Origin: Pseudonocardia bannensis
GTDB lineage: Bacteria > Actinomycetota > Actinomycetes > Mycobacteriales > Pseudonocardiaceae
NCBI RefSeq assembly: GCF_012911875.1
Contig: NZ_JAAXKZ010000012.1
Coordinates: forward strand, 20,351 to 84,350
Length of the DNA: 64,000 nucleotides
Direction of reading: 5' to 3'
In this document: piece by piece, positions 25,822-34,704 of the stretch
Layout of the letters: each line of letters opens with the position of its first letter
Numbering within the stretch: the first letter of the stretch is position 1
Program-made: the position numbers and the translations under genes
The notes under the pieces: model-generated
What the model was told of the DNA's origin: nothing
Seen by the model: the letters and a program-made list of their open reading frames with translations, nothing else
The model's database searches: none

Positions 25822-26505
25822 ATGCCCGGGGACACGATGGCGGCGGTGGTCTTCGACCTCGACGGCGTGCTCGTCGAGTCCGAGGAGCTCTGGGACGAGG
25901 TCCGCCGCGGTCTTGCCGCCGAGGCGGGCCGACCATGGCCCGCGGAGGCGACCCTCGCCATGCAGGGCATGAGCACGCCGGAGTGGTCGGCGTACCTGAC
26001 CAGGGTGGTGGGCGTGCCCGGCCGGCCGGAGGAGGTCGCCGACACCGTCATCGACCGGATGGTCGCTCGGTACGACTCCGGGCTGCCGCTGCTGCCGGGT
26101 GCGGTCGAGGTCGTGGAGCGGCTGGGAAACCGGTGGCCCCTGGGGCTCGCGTCGTCCTCACCACGACGCCTGATCGACATCGTGCTGGAGCGAGCCGGAT
26201 TGGCAGGATGGTTCCGGGTCAGCGTCTCCACCGAGGAGGTCGAGGCCGGAAAGCCCTCGCCCGCGGTCTACCGGACCGTGCTGCAGCGGCTCGGCGCCGA
26301 CCCGCGGCGCTCGCTGGCCATCGAGGACTCGACCAACGGACTGCGGTCGGCCGCCGCGGCCGGACTGACGATCGTCGCGATTCCCCGGCCGACCTTCCCG
26401 CCCGCCGACGACGCGCTCGCGCGCGCCGACGCCGTCGTCGACTCACTGGACGAGATCACCCCGGAACTGGTGGTGTCAGCGGGCCGCCGACGCCGGACGG
26501 AGTAG
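25822..26505 (+). CDS. HAD-superfamily phosphatase/phosphoglucomutase-like hydrolase
   Basis: A 227-residue HAD protein. Motif I is FDLDGVLVES with the nucleophile D12 and acid D14, motif II the serine/threonine segment ASSSPRRLI, motif III the lysine of EAGKPSPAVY, and motif IV AIEDSTNGLRSAAAAG. The helical cap inserted after motif I marks the beta-phosphoglucomutase/phosphatase group. Substrate unknown; a sugar phosphate is likely. The ATG at 25822 follows GGGAGG. In mycobacteria a HAD gene of this type sits next to a GH65 gene; here a GH65 gene lies 11 kb away, so no coupling is claimed. Confidence 0.85.
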   Translation: MPGDTMAAVVFDLDGVLVESEELWDEVRRGLAAEAGRPWPAEATLAMQGMSTPEWSAYLTRVVGVPGRPEEVADTVIDRMVARYDSGLPLLPGAVEVVERLGNRWPLGLASSSPRRLIDIVLERAGLAGWFRVSVSTEEVEAGKPSPAVYRTVLQRLGADPRRSLAIEDSTNGLRSAAAAGLTIVAIPRPTFPPADDALARADAVVDSLDEITPELVVSAGRRRRTE

Positions 26506-26696
26506 CCACCGACCAGCCCGCGGATCACCGTCGTCACGACGGCGACGGTGGCCCGAAAGACTCTCCGGCGCGAACCGGTGAGCGAGCGCCTGCGCGGTCG
26601 GCACGGGGTCGGCATCGGCTCGCTGTCCGCCCTCTTGAATGCGGCACCTTTCCGCGCCGCTTCGGAGCACCTCGACCCGCGCTGCCATAGCGTCAG

Positions 26697-27093
26697 TCAG
26701 TACGTGACGGTTGCGTCGGCCGCGGGAGCGGCCTTGGGGTCCGGGCCGTAGGCGTTGGCTTCCCGGTGGCCTTCGGTGGCCTTCGGTGGCAAAGAACACG
26801 ATGAGGACAATCGCACCGACCAGTGGGATGAGCTGAATCAACTGCCATCAACCCGTGCGACCGATGTCGTGCAGTCGGCGCGCTCCCACGGCCGGCGAAG
26901 GCAGCAACACGGCGAGCCCGTAGAGCCCGCCGAGCACCCCGAACCCGCCGAGGCTGAGACCGAGCGCGGCATCGATGATGGCGAGGACCACCGAGATGAT
27001 CACGCTGACAAGCGTGAACATCCAGTATTCGGCGCGGCGGACGCGACCGCTGAAATCTCTGTACTGACGAAGCACCTTCAGATACCACTGCAG
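26697..27093 (-). pseudogene. DUF805 inner-membrane protein gene broken by two lesions
   Basis: The frame from 27093 reads LQWYLKVLRQYRDFSGR and then RRAEYWMFTLVSVIISVVL, ending ARRLHDIGRTG at a TGA (26848-26850). Where the family has two tryptophans (GRTGWW), the DNA has TGA TGG; the same frame continues with QLIPLVGAIVLIVFF, so this is a TGG-to-TGA nonsense mutation. Further on, a tandem duplication of 10 nt (CTTCGGTGGC at 26771-26780 and 26781-26790) shifts the frame; removing one copy restores EANAYGPDPKAAPAADATV and a TGA at 26697. The usual ATG also seems to be replaced by CTG or GTG. DUF805 proteins are small membrane proteins of unknown function. Confidence 0.8.
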
Positions 27094-27434
27094 GGTAAAC
27101 CCCGGTCCGGCAGACAGGAATCGCCCCGAGTTCGGGACAGGATGGATTGCATGGCTCGATCAAGACTTCCCGCGCGGTCCACCTATGCCGAGATGTGGTC
27201 GCCCCAGCCCTTCGCCGTAGCCGCTCGACCAGACTTGAGGACCGATCCGTAGCAGCCGGTGGACAGCCCCACCCGGGAGGTCGGAGCCACCGAGCCGCTG
27301 CGCCGAGCAGCCGACCGGCCTCCGGGGTGCATGCCCGGTGCTCGCCCTGACGCTGCCATGCTCGCAGCTCGACGCCGACGGCAGCCCCTCCCCCATCAGT
27401 CAAGCGATCCCTCAGTAACACCACCCTGTTCGGG
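27094..27434. other. 340-nt gap, nothing coding recognised
   Basis: Between the DUF805 pseudogene and the 3' end of the acetate kinase gene. It contains the octamer TTCGGGAC at 27131-27138, equal to one half of the mycobacterial DosR consensus, without a matching second half. No gene was seen. Confidence 0.3.
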
Positions 27435-28541
27435 TCAGCACACCGCTGAACTCAGCACGGCCCGCAGCTCCGCAGCCACCTCGAGATCCTCCCGGGCGAT
27501 GACGACAACGGTGCGGACCGCGGCCCCGTCCGCGGACACGTCCCCATCCCCGGAAACCCCGTCGTTGCGGCCCTCGTCGAGGGCGACCCCGAGATGGGCG
27601 AGCCGGTCGGCCAGCTCGCAGCGCACCAGCGCCGAGTGCTCCCCCATCCCGCCGGTGATCACCAGCACGTCGAGGCCACCGGCCGCCACCGTCATCGCCG
27701 CGGCCTCCCGGGCCAGCCGGTGGATGAACACCTCGAACGCCAGCGACGCGCCCCCGTCGCCTGCAGCGCGCGCAGCGAGCACGTCGCGTAGATCGCCCGA
27801 GGTACCGGACAGCCCGGCGAGCCCGGAATGGTGTTCCAGGACCTCACGCAGTTCCGCGACGGAGAGCCCGGTGTGCTCGAGCAGCCACAGCACCAGACCC
27901 GGATCCACCGACCCGCACCGGGTCACCATGACCAGGCCGGCCAGCGGGGTGAACCCCATCGTGGTGTCCACGCTGCGACCGTCGCGCACCGCGCACAGCG
28001 ACGCGCCGGCGCCCAGGTGGCAGGACACCATCCGCAGCGCCTCTACCCGCGCGCCCGTGATCTCGGCGGCCCGCCGGCTCGCGTACCGATGGGACAGCCC
28101 GTGGAACCCGTAGCGGCGCAGCCCCCAGCGCGCGTTCCAGGCGGCGGGCAGCGCGTAGGTGGCCGCGGCCGGCGGCATCCGGGCGTGGAACGCGGTGTCG
28201 AAGCTCGCGACCGCCGGGACCTCCGGAAGAAGCCGGGACACCGCCCGGATCCCCGCGAGGGCCCGTGGCTGGTGCAGCGGGGCCAGATCGGTGAGCGCGG
28301 CGAGCTCGTCGAGCAGGGCCACGTCGATCGGTGCGGGCCCGAGGTGACGCGGGCCGCCGTGCACCACCCGGTGGCCCACCGCGTCGACCGGTCCCGCGGT
28401 CTGCAGGAACCGCTCCAACGGCGACAAGTCGTCCTCGCCTTGCCAGCGCTGCACGGTGTGCTCGGCCACCAACCGGTCCCGTTCGTCCAACAGGGACAGC
28501 TTGAGGCTGCTCGAGCCGGTGTTGACGATCAGCAGCCGCAT
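27435..28541 (-). CDS. ackA: Acetate kinase
   Basis: A 368-residue acetate kinase that makes ATP and acetate from acetyl phosphate. Family motifs in order: NTGSSSLKL at the N-terminus, VGHRVVHGG, SFDTAFHARMP, YGFHGLSHRY, CHLGAGASLCAVRDG, the TTMGFTPLAGLVMVTRCG stretch and the C-terminal GGMGEHSALVR. It is somewhat shorter than usual (about 400). The ATG at 28539-28541 lies 1 nt after the phosphoketolase stop, so the two are translationally coupled: phosphoketolase supplies the acetyl phosphate. It is the last gene of the five-gene operon starting near 35610. Confidence 0.95.
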   Translation of the reverse strand: MRLLIVNTGSSSLKLSLLDERDRLVAEHTVQRWQGEDDLSPLERFLQTAGPVDAVGHRVVHGGPRHLGPAPIDVALLDELAALTDLAPLHQPRALAGIRAVSRLLPEVPAVASFDTAFHARMPPAAATYALPAAWNARWGLRRYGFHGLSHRYASRRAAEITGARVEALRMVSCHLGAGASLCAVRDGRSVDTTMGFTPLAGLVMVTRCGSVDPGLVLWLLEHTGLSVAELREVLEHHSGLAGLSGTSGDLRDVLAARAAGDGGASLAFEVFIHRLAREAAAMTVAAGGLDVLVITGGMGEHSALVRCELADRLAHLGVALDEGRNDGVSGDGDVSADGAAVRTVVVIAREDLEVAAELRAVLSSAVC

Positions 28542-28542
28542 G

Positions 28543-30987
28543 TCAGGGCCGCTGCAGGGTCCAGTCGCGCACCTCGGGCATGTCCTCGAGGTGCTCGACC
28601 ACGTACTCCGCGTGCGCGGCGAGGCGCTGCTCGCACCAGGCCAGCAGCTCGCTCGCTCCGCGCGGAGTGCGACGCGCATTGTTCAGCGCGTCCATCACCA
28701 GGTGGTAGCGCGACGCCCGGTTGAGCACGACCATGTCGAAGGGCGTCGTGGTCGTGCCCTGCTCGACGAACCCGCGCACGTGGAAGCGGTCGGCGGCCGG
28801 GCGGCCGTGCACGAGCTGGTGGATCGCGCCCGGGTAGCCGTGGAAGGCGAACACGACGTCGACGTCCGCGGTGAACAGCTCCTCGAAAGCCATCGGCGCC
28901 ATGCCGTGCGGATGGTCGCGGGGACGGGTCAGCGCCATCAGGTCGACCACGTTGACCACCCGGACCCGGAAGCGCGGCAGCCACCGCCGCAGGATGTCCG
29001 CCGCGGCCACCGTCTCCATGGTGACGATGTCGCCGGCGCACGCCAGGACGACGTCCGGCTCGTCGGCGTCGTCGTTACCGGCCCAGTCCCACACGCCGGC
29101 GCCGCGGGCGCAGTGGGCCACCGCCTCGTCGAGGGTGAGCCACTGCAGCTGCGGCTGCTTGTCGATGACGATCAGGTTCACCTCCGAGCGCGACCGCAGG
29201 CAGCGGTCGGCCACCGTGAGCAGGCAGTTCGCGTCCGGGGGCAGGTACACCCGGGAGATCGTCCCGCGCTGGGTGATCACGTTCTGGATCAGGCCGGGTC
29301 CCTGATGCGAGAAGCCGTTGTGGTCGTTGCGCCACGCCGTGGAGGTGAGCAGCACGTTCAAACTCGGCACCGGTGCCCGCCAGGCCAGCCCCTCGGCCTC
29401 CTCCAGCCACTTGGCGTGCTGGATCGTCTGCGACGCGCTGACCATCGCGAAGGCCTCGTAGGTGGCGAACATGCCGTGCCGGCCGGTGAGTGTGTAGCCC
29501 TCCAGCCAGCCGTGGCAGTTGTGCTCCGAGAGCACCTCCATCACCCGCCCCTGCCGGGACAGCGCGACGTCTCCGGGCTCGACGCGCTCCATGAACGCCC
29601 GATCGGAGGCGTCGAAAACCGCGCCGAGCCGGTTGCTGTTGGTCTCGTCCGGGCAGAACAGCCGGAACCGGTCCGGGTTGGCACGGTAGACCTCCCGCAG
29701 CAGCTCCCCCAGCCGGCGGGTCGACTCCAGCCGCACGGTCGCCGGGGCGGGAACCTCGGACGCGTGGTCGCGCAGGTCGGGCAGCACGAGGTCGCGGGTC
29801 AACAGGCCCCCGTTCGCGTGGGGCGAAGCGCTCATCCGCAGCTCGTCCGGCGGCGCGGCCTCCTGGACCAGCGCCACGGGAGCCCCGCCCGGGGTGAACA
29901 GCTCCTCCGGGCGGTAGGACCGCAGCCACCGATCGAGGGCTGCCAGGTGCTCCGGATTACCGCGGACGCCGGCCAGCGGGACCTGATGCGACCGCCACGT
30001 ACCGACAACCCGGACTCCGTCGACCTCCTCCGGGCCCGTCCACCCCTTCGGGGTGCGCAGCACGATCACCGGCCATCGTGGCCGGGTACCGTCCCAGCTC
30101 CCGCTCCGTGCGTCCTCCTGAATGCTGCGGATCCCCGCCCACGCGGTGGCCAGGACCTGAGCGAACCGCCGGTGCATCCCGGGCAGGTCGTCGCCGGTCA
30201 CCTCCAGCACGTCGTACCCGTGGCCCTCCAGCAGCCGCCGCACCTCCGCCGGCGGTTTGCGGGCCAGCACGGTGGGGCCGGAGATCTTCGCGCCGTTGAG
30301 GTGCAGCACCGGCAGCACCGCCCCGTCGCGGGCTGGGTTGAGGAACGAGATGCCCTTCCACGACCCCTCCAGGGGCGCCGTCTCGGCCTCTCCGTCACCG
30401 ACCACGGCCAGCGCGATGAGGTCCGGGTTGTCCATTACCGCCCCGAAGGCGTGCACCAGCACGTACCCCAGCTCCCCACCCTCGTGGATGGATCCGGGTG
30501 TCGTCACCGAGACGTGGCTGGGGATACCACCGGGAGTGGAGAACCGGCGGACCAGCCGCTCCGCACCGGCCGCGTCCTGCCCGACCTGCGGATAGATCTC
30601 GCCGTAGGTGCCCTCCAGCCAGGACGCGGCGACCAGCGCCGGACCGCCGTGGCCCGGGCCAGTCAGGTAGATCATGCGCTGGCCGGTGTAACGGATCAGC
30701 CGCGACGCGTGCGCGTAGACGAACGACAGACCGGGACTGGTGCCCCAGTGCCCGAGCAGCCGAGGCTTGATGTCGGCATCGGTCAGCGGCCGGAGCAGCA
30801 AGGCATTGGAGCGCAGATAGATCTGCCCGACAGTGAGGAAGTTCGCGGCCCGCCACCACGCGTCCACCCTCGCCAGGTCGGCGTCGTCCAGCATCGCCAG
30901 CCGGGCCGCTGCGGCCCGGAGGTTCTCCGGCAGCTCGGGCGCCGTCACCACGGCTGTCCCCACCGTTCTGCCTCCGGCAACCACCAC
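28543..30987 (-). CDS. xfp: Xylulose-5-phosphate/fructose-6-phosphate phosphoketolase
   Basis: An 814-residue thiamine-diphosphate enzyme that splits xylulose 5-phosphate or fructose 6-phosphate with phosphate into acetyl phosphate and an aldose phosphate. The family signatures YLTGPGHGGPA, VGDGEAETAPLEGSW and TRHGMFATYEAF-like (TGRHGMFATYEAF) are present, and the length matches bacterial phosphoketolases. The GTG at 30985-30987 follows GGAGGGAG by 7 nt. It is flanked by the ADP-forming acyl-CoA synthetase (44 nt upstream) and acetate kinase (1 nt downstream), so the operon can turn pentose phosphates into acetate, ATP and acetyl-CoA without respiration. Confidence 0.95.
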   Translation of the reverse strand: MVVAGGRTVGTAVVTAPELPENLRAAAARLAMLDDADLARVDAWWRAANFLTVGQIYLRSNALLLRPLTDADIKPRLLGHWGTSPGLSFVYAHASRLIRYTGQRMIYLTGPGHGGPALVAASWLEGTYGEIYPQVGQDAAGAERLVRRFSTPGGIPSHVSVTTPGSIHEGGELGYVLVHAFGAVMDNPDLIALAVVGDGEAETAPLEGSWKGISFLNPARDGAVLPVLHLNGAKISGPTVLARKPPAEVRRLLEGHGYDVLEVTGDDLPGMHRRFAQVLATAWAGIRSIQEDARSGSWDGTRPRWPVIVLRTPKGWTGPEEVDGVRVVGTWRSHQVPLAGVRGNPEHLAALDRWLRSYRPEELFTPGGAPVALVQEAAPPDELRMSASPHANGGLLTRDLVLPDLRDHASEVPAPATVRLESTRRLGELLREVYRANPDRFRLFCPDETNSNRLGAVFDASDRAFMERVEPGDVALSRQGRVMEVLSEHNCHGWLEGYTLTGRHGMFATYEAFAMVSASQTIQHAKWLEEAEGLAWRAPVPSLNVLLTSTAWRNDHNGFSHQGPGLIQNVITQRGTISRVYLPPDANCLLTVADRCLRSRSEVNLIVIDKQPQLQWLTLDEAVAHCARGAGVWDWAGNDDADEPDVVLACAGDIVTMETVAAADILRRWLPRFRVRVVNVVDLMALTRPRDHPHGMAPMAFEELFTADVDVVFAFHGYPGAIHQLVHGRPAADRFHVRGFVEQGTTTTPFDMVVLNRASRYHLVMDALNNARRTPRGASELLAWCEQRLAAHAEYVVEHLEDMPEVRDWTLQRP

Positions 30988-31031
30988 GTCGTTTCTCCCT
31001 CCGTCAAGACCGGCGCCGTCCGGCTGTGCGA

Positions 31032-33749
31032 TCAGATCCGTAGAGCGCGCAGGGCGGGATCGCCGCTCGGTGGTGGCGCCAACCGGATCCGTGCATCGAC
31101 CGTGACGCAACGGTTCAGCCCGACTACCACCGGGTTGAGATCGAGCTCCACTACCTCTGTCAGCAACTCCGCCAGCCGGGCCACCCGAACGATCACGTCT
31201 CGGACCGCCGATCGGTTCACCGCGGGGACGTGGCGCGGATCGAACAGCCTCTCCCCCGCATGGAACTCGCCGAGCATCTCCTCGGCGTCGGCATCGGAGA
31301 GGGGAGCCAGCCTGTGGGTGCGGTCCACAGCCAGGTCGGTGATAGTGCCGCCCAGGCCCACGGCGACCAGCGGCCCGAAGGCCGGATCGTTCGTCACCCC
31401 GACCAGGAGTTCGACCCCGGGTGATGCCATGGGTTGCACCAGCAGGCCCCGCAGTCGCGTGCCGAACCGGTCGACGAGGTCCTCGGCCGCCTGCCGGACC
31501 GCATCGGCGCTGTCCAGACCCAGCCGCACGCCTCCCGCGGCCGCCTTGTGCAGCACGTCGTCGGCCACCGCCTTCAGCGCGACCGGGCGACCGGCCCGGG
31601 AGAACGCGGCTACCGCGTCGTCCGTCCCCTCGACGACGACACCGCGCAGGATCGGCAACCGGAAGGCCTCGAGCACGTCCTGGACCTGCTCCGGTTCCAG
31701 CCACCCACCGTCGGGGTGGCCGTCCAGGAACCCGGTCACCACACCGGCGGCACGGATCGGGTCGATGTCGGTGAGGGCCGGGTCGGTGCTGCGCGGCCGC
31801 GCCAGCCAGCGGAATCTCTCGGCGGCGTACGCCAGCGAGGTGGCGGCGGCCGCCGGCTCGGCGAAGCACGGCACCCGCAGCCCGGGGCGGGTGCCCGGCA
31901 GCGCGGTGAGATGCTCGGCCTGGGCGAGCCGGACCGCCAGGAGCGGCTTGTCGCTGTCGCCGGTGAGTGCCTCGTTCGCGGCGCGGGCGATACCGGGGAA
32001 CGGGTCGGCCAGCGCGGTCGGCACGGTCAGCGCGACGACGGCGTCGACGTCGGATGACGCGAGCAGCGCGGTCACGGCCGCGGCGAACATCTCCGGCGTC
32101 GCGGCAGCGGAGGTGTCCACCGGGTTGCCCGTCGCGGCGTGGGCCGGTAGCGGCCGCCGGAGGGCCTGTCGGGTGCGTTCCGCCAGCGGTGGGACCACCA
32201 GGCCCGCCGACGTGCACGCGTCCGCCGCCAGCACCCCGGCACCACCGGCGTTGCTGATCACCGCGACCCGGTGGCCCGCCGGCAGGGGCTGCCAGGACAG
32301 GGTGGCGATCAGCTCGGAGAGCTGGTCGAGCCGGTCGACCGCGAGCACCCCGGCCTGCCGGAACAACGCGTCCCGGGTCACCCGCGGAGTCGCTGTGGCG
32401 GCGGTGTGCGAGGCCGCTGCCCGCTGCCCGGCCTCCGAGCTGCCCGAGCGCAGGGTGAGGACCGGGATCCGCTCGGCGAGCCGGCGGGCGAGCCGGGAGA
32501 ACTTGCGCGGGTTGCCGAACGACTCGAGGTACAGCACGGCCGTCCGGGTCCGCAGGTCGCCGTGCCACCACAGCAACAGGTCGTTCCCGCTGACGTCGTA
32601 CTTGTCCCCTGTGGACACCATGGTGGAGACCCCGGCACCCAGCCGGCGCAGCTCGTCCTGCACCGCGATCGCGACCCCCCCGGACTGCGTTACCAGTCCG
32701 ACGTCGCCAACCGGGGCCGTGCCGGCGAAACCCGCGTCGAGGCGCACGGCCGGGTCGGTGTTGGCGATGCCCAGGCAGTTGGGGCCCACCAGTCGCATGT
32801 CGAATCGACGAACGGCGTCGATCAGTCCGGTCGCGAGCGGCGGGTCCGTGGACAGTCCGGAAGTGATCACCAGCAGCGCCCGCGCGCCGCGTCGCCCGCA
32901 CTCCTCGGCCACCTGCGGCACGGCCGCCGCCGGCACGCACAGCACCGCCAGGTCAGGCGGCTCGAGCAGTTCCGTGACCGACCGGTAGCACGCGACCCCG
33001 GACACCTGCGCCGCGTGCGGGTTCACCGCCTCGAGGCGGCCGGTGAACCCGGCCGCCACGATGCCGGCGAGCACGGCGTGGCCGACCGAGTCCGGCCGGC
33101 GGCTCGCGCCCACGACCACCACGGATCGCGGCGCGAGCACGGCGGTCAGACTCGCGATCTCCGCGCGCTCCTCCCGTTCGGCCAGCGCCGCCAGATACCC
33201 CTCATCGGGGTCGAGCCCCAGTTCGACGTGCAGGCAGCCGTCCTCCGCGTGCATGCGGGTGCGCAGTCCGATGTCGGTGAGCACCCGTCGCACCGGGGTG
33301 TTCTCGGCGAGGACCTCGGCGACGAACCGGCGTACGCCCCGGCGACGGGCCCGCGAGGCCAGATGCTCCAGCAGCAGGGTGCCCACACCGTGCGCCTGTT
33401 GCGGGTGCGCGACCGCCAACGCAACCTCCGCCACGGACCCATCGCCGACGGCCACACACTGCGCCACCCCGATGAGCTCCTCGCCGTGGAAGGCACCCAC
33501 CGACACACTGCCCGGACCGGCCCGCGGCACGAGAGCGTCCGCCGACGGCGACACCCCGGCGCTGAAGAAGCGCAGGTAGCGGTCGTACGGGGGCAACCCG
33601 CGGTAGAGCGCACCGATCAGGGGCGCGTCCGCGCCGGCCAGCTCGCGCATCCGCACCACCGTGCCGTCGGCGAGCAGCGCCCGCACCGGGCGTGCATCGA
33701 CGCGCCCCGTCTCGGGGCGGGACCGGTCACGCCGTTCGGCTACGGACAT
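31032..33749 (-). CDS. GNAT acetyltransferase - ADP-forming acyl-CoA synthetase fusion (Acd/Pat-like)
   Basis: A 905-residue protein. Residues about 30-180 are a GNAT domain with the acyl-CoA loop HPQQAHGVGTLLLEHL. Then follow a CoA-binding Rossmann domain (VVVVGASRRPDSVGH), the succinyl-CoA-ligase-like domains and a C-terminal ATP-grasp domain (VALKAVADDVLHKAAAGGV, NPVVVG). The segment AAASHTAATA keeps the histidine that is phosphorylated in ADP-forming acetate-CoA ligases, while in Pat lysine acetyltransferases that part is usually inactive, so this protein may be a true ligase, a regulatory acetyltransferase or both. The ATG at 33747-33749 follows GGGAGG at a long spacing. In the operon it would link acetate or acetyl phosphate metabolism to acetyl-CoA. 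Confidence 0.87.
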   Translation of the reverse strand: MSVAERRDRSRPETGRVDARPVRALLADGTVVRMRELAGADAPLIGALYRGLPPYDRYLRFFSAGVSPSADALVPRAGPGSVSVGAFHGEELIGVAQCVAVGDGSVAEVALAVAHPQQAHGVGTLLLEHLASRARRRGVRRFVAEVLAENTPVRRVLTDIGLRTRMHAEDGCLHVELGLDPDEGYLAALAEREERAEIASLTAVLAPRSVVVVGASRRPDSVGHAVLAGIVAAGFTGRLEAVNPHAAQVSGVACYRSVTELLEPPDLAVLCVPAAAVPQVAEECGRRGARALLVITSGLSTDPPLATGLIDAVRRFDMRLVGPNCLGIANTDPAVRLDAGFAGTAPVGDVGLVTQSGGVAIAVQDELRRLGAGVSTMVSTGDKYDVSGNDLLLWWHGDLRTRTAVLYLESFGNPRKFSRLARRLAERIPVLTLRSGSSEAGQRAAASHTAATATPRVTRDALFRQAGVLAVDRLDQLSELIATLSWQPLPAGHRVAVISNAGGAGVLAADACTSAGLVVPPLAERTRQALRRPLPAHAATGNPVDTSAAATPEMFAAAVTALLASSDVDAVVALTVPTALADPFPGIARAANEALTGDSDKPLLAVRLAQAEHLTALPGTRPGLRVPCFAEPAAAATSLAYAAERFRWLARPRSTDPALTDIDPIRAAGVVTGFLDGHPDGGWLEPEQVQDVLEAFRLPILRGVVVEGTDDAVAAFSRAGRPVALKAVADDVLHKAAAGGVRLGLDSADAVRQAAEDLVDRFGTRLRGLLVQPMASPGVELLVGVTNDPAFGPLVAVGLGGTITDLAVDRTHRLAPLSDADAEEMLGEFHAGERLFDPRHVPAVNRSAVRDVIVRVARLAELLTEVVELDLNPVVVGLNRCVTVDARIRLAPPPSGDPALRALRI

Positions 33750-33851
33750 CGAGCACTTACCTCCCACCGTGCCGCACCCACTTCCGGACAGCCACCGAGT
33801 CACGGTCCAGGGCTCCGACGGCTGGTGAGCGCGGATGTGGTGGCGAGGCCC

Positions 33852-34649
33852 TCACCGGTTGCGGCCGGTCCACACCGGCTCGATCCGCGCCCACTCCCGC
33901 GTCCACCGCGCGTCGTTGCGTGCCCTGACCCAGCGCCGGACGCCGAGGCCGGCCACCGCCAGCGTCGACCAGCCCGCGATGAGGACACCGGCAGCGGCAG
34001 CGACGGCCACCAGCGTGGCTCCGCCCGCAGTCAGGGGTGCCCCGACCAGCTCACCGCGTCGATCCACCCACGCCCTCACCTCCGTGCCCGCGGGCCGGGG
34101 GCCGTGCACGGTCAGCTTCCCGAGGTGCTCCGCGCCGTCGGCGTCGAACCATCGGACGGCGACTCGGACCGGGGGTGACATCCTGCCGGGCTCGACGCCG
34201 GGCACGTTCGGGGTCGCCTCCAGAAGGACAGCACGCACCGGGGTACGGCTGTCCGCCTCGGCTCGGGCCCGCTGGGACTCCTGACCGTGCACCTGCAGCC
34301 CCACCAGCACCGCGACCAGCAAGGTGAGCAGGACCAGTGACGAGAGAAGCCAGGCGACCGCGTCCTCCACGCGGTCGGTGAACCGGCGCGCCGACCGAAC
34401 CCTGGCCGGCGGGCGATGTTCCTGTTCAGCGCGCACCGCCACCACCCCTTCCGGTGTCGACCTCCGTCTGATGTTCGAGATGTGAGTCCGGGGGTGGGAC
34501 ACCACCGACTCGTGGTCGTCGGCGAGCCACCGCACCCGGTAGGGCGGCGAGCCGTCCGGGTGCACGAGCCCGACGACCCGGCCCCGCCGCCCGTGCGGCT
34601 CCCCCGGGCGGCCCGGGAGCACCAGCCAGTCCCCGACGTGGGCACGCAT
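33852..34649 (-). CDS. DUF1918 - Rv1733c-like transmembrane fusion protein
   Basis: A 265-residue protein in one uninterrupted frame. Residues 1-56 form a DUF1918 domain (MRAHVGDWLVLPGRPGEPHG, PYRVRWLADDHESVV), as in the small DosR-regulated protein Rv0569. Residues about 88-265 match the Rv1733c family: a TM segment near 98-120, an extracytoplasmic region with RVAVRWFDADGAEHLGKLTV and GTEVRAWVDRRGELVGAPL, a second TM near 209-236 and a tail with two basic-aromatic clusters. In M. tuberculosis both families belong to the DosR regulon, but as separate genes. The ATG at 34647-34649 is preferred over the GTG before it. It sits between a USP gene and the synthetase gene, in the same operon. Confidence 0.8.
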   Translation of the reverse strand: MRAHVGDWLVLPGRPGEPHGRRGRVVGLVHPDGSPPYRVRWLADDHESVVSHPRTHISNIRRRSTPEGVVAVRAEQEHRPPARVRSARRFTDRVEDAVAWLLSSLVLLTLLVAVLVGLQVHGQESQRARAEADSRTPVRAVLLEATPNVPGVEPGRMSPPVRVAVRWFDADGAEHLGKLTVHGPRPAGTEVRAWVDRRGELVGAPLTAGGATLVAVAAAAGVLIAGWSTLAVAGLGVRRWVRARNDARWTREWARIEPVWTGRNR

Positions 34650-34704
34650 CACGACCGCCGCCTGGGCCGGCGCTGTAGACCGTCAGCCGCAGCGATGCCG
34701 GCGA

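Noticed and set aside
28543..32940. Very long open minus-strand reading across phosphoketolase and the synthetase gene
   Set aside because: High GC creates long open frames; the part beyond 30987 is the wrong frame of the synthetase gene, which has clear GNAT, CoA-binding and ATP-grasp motifs.
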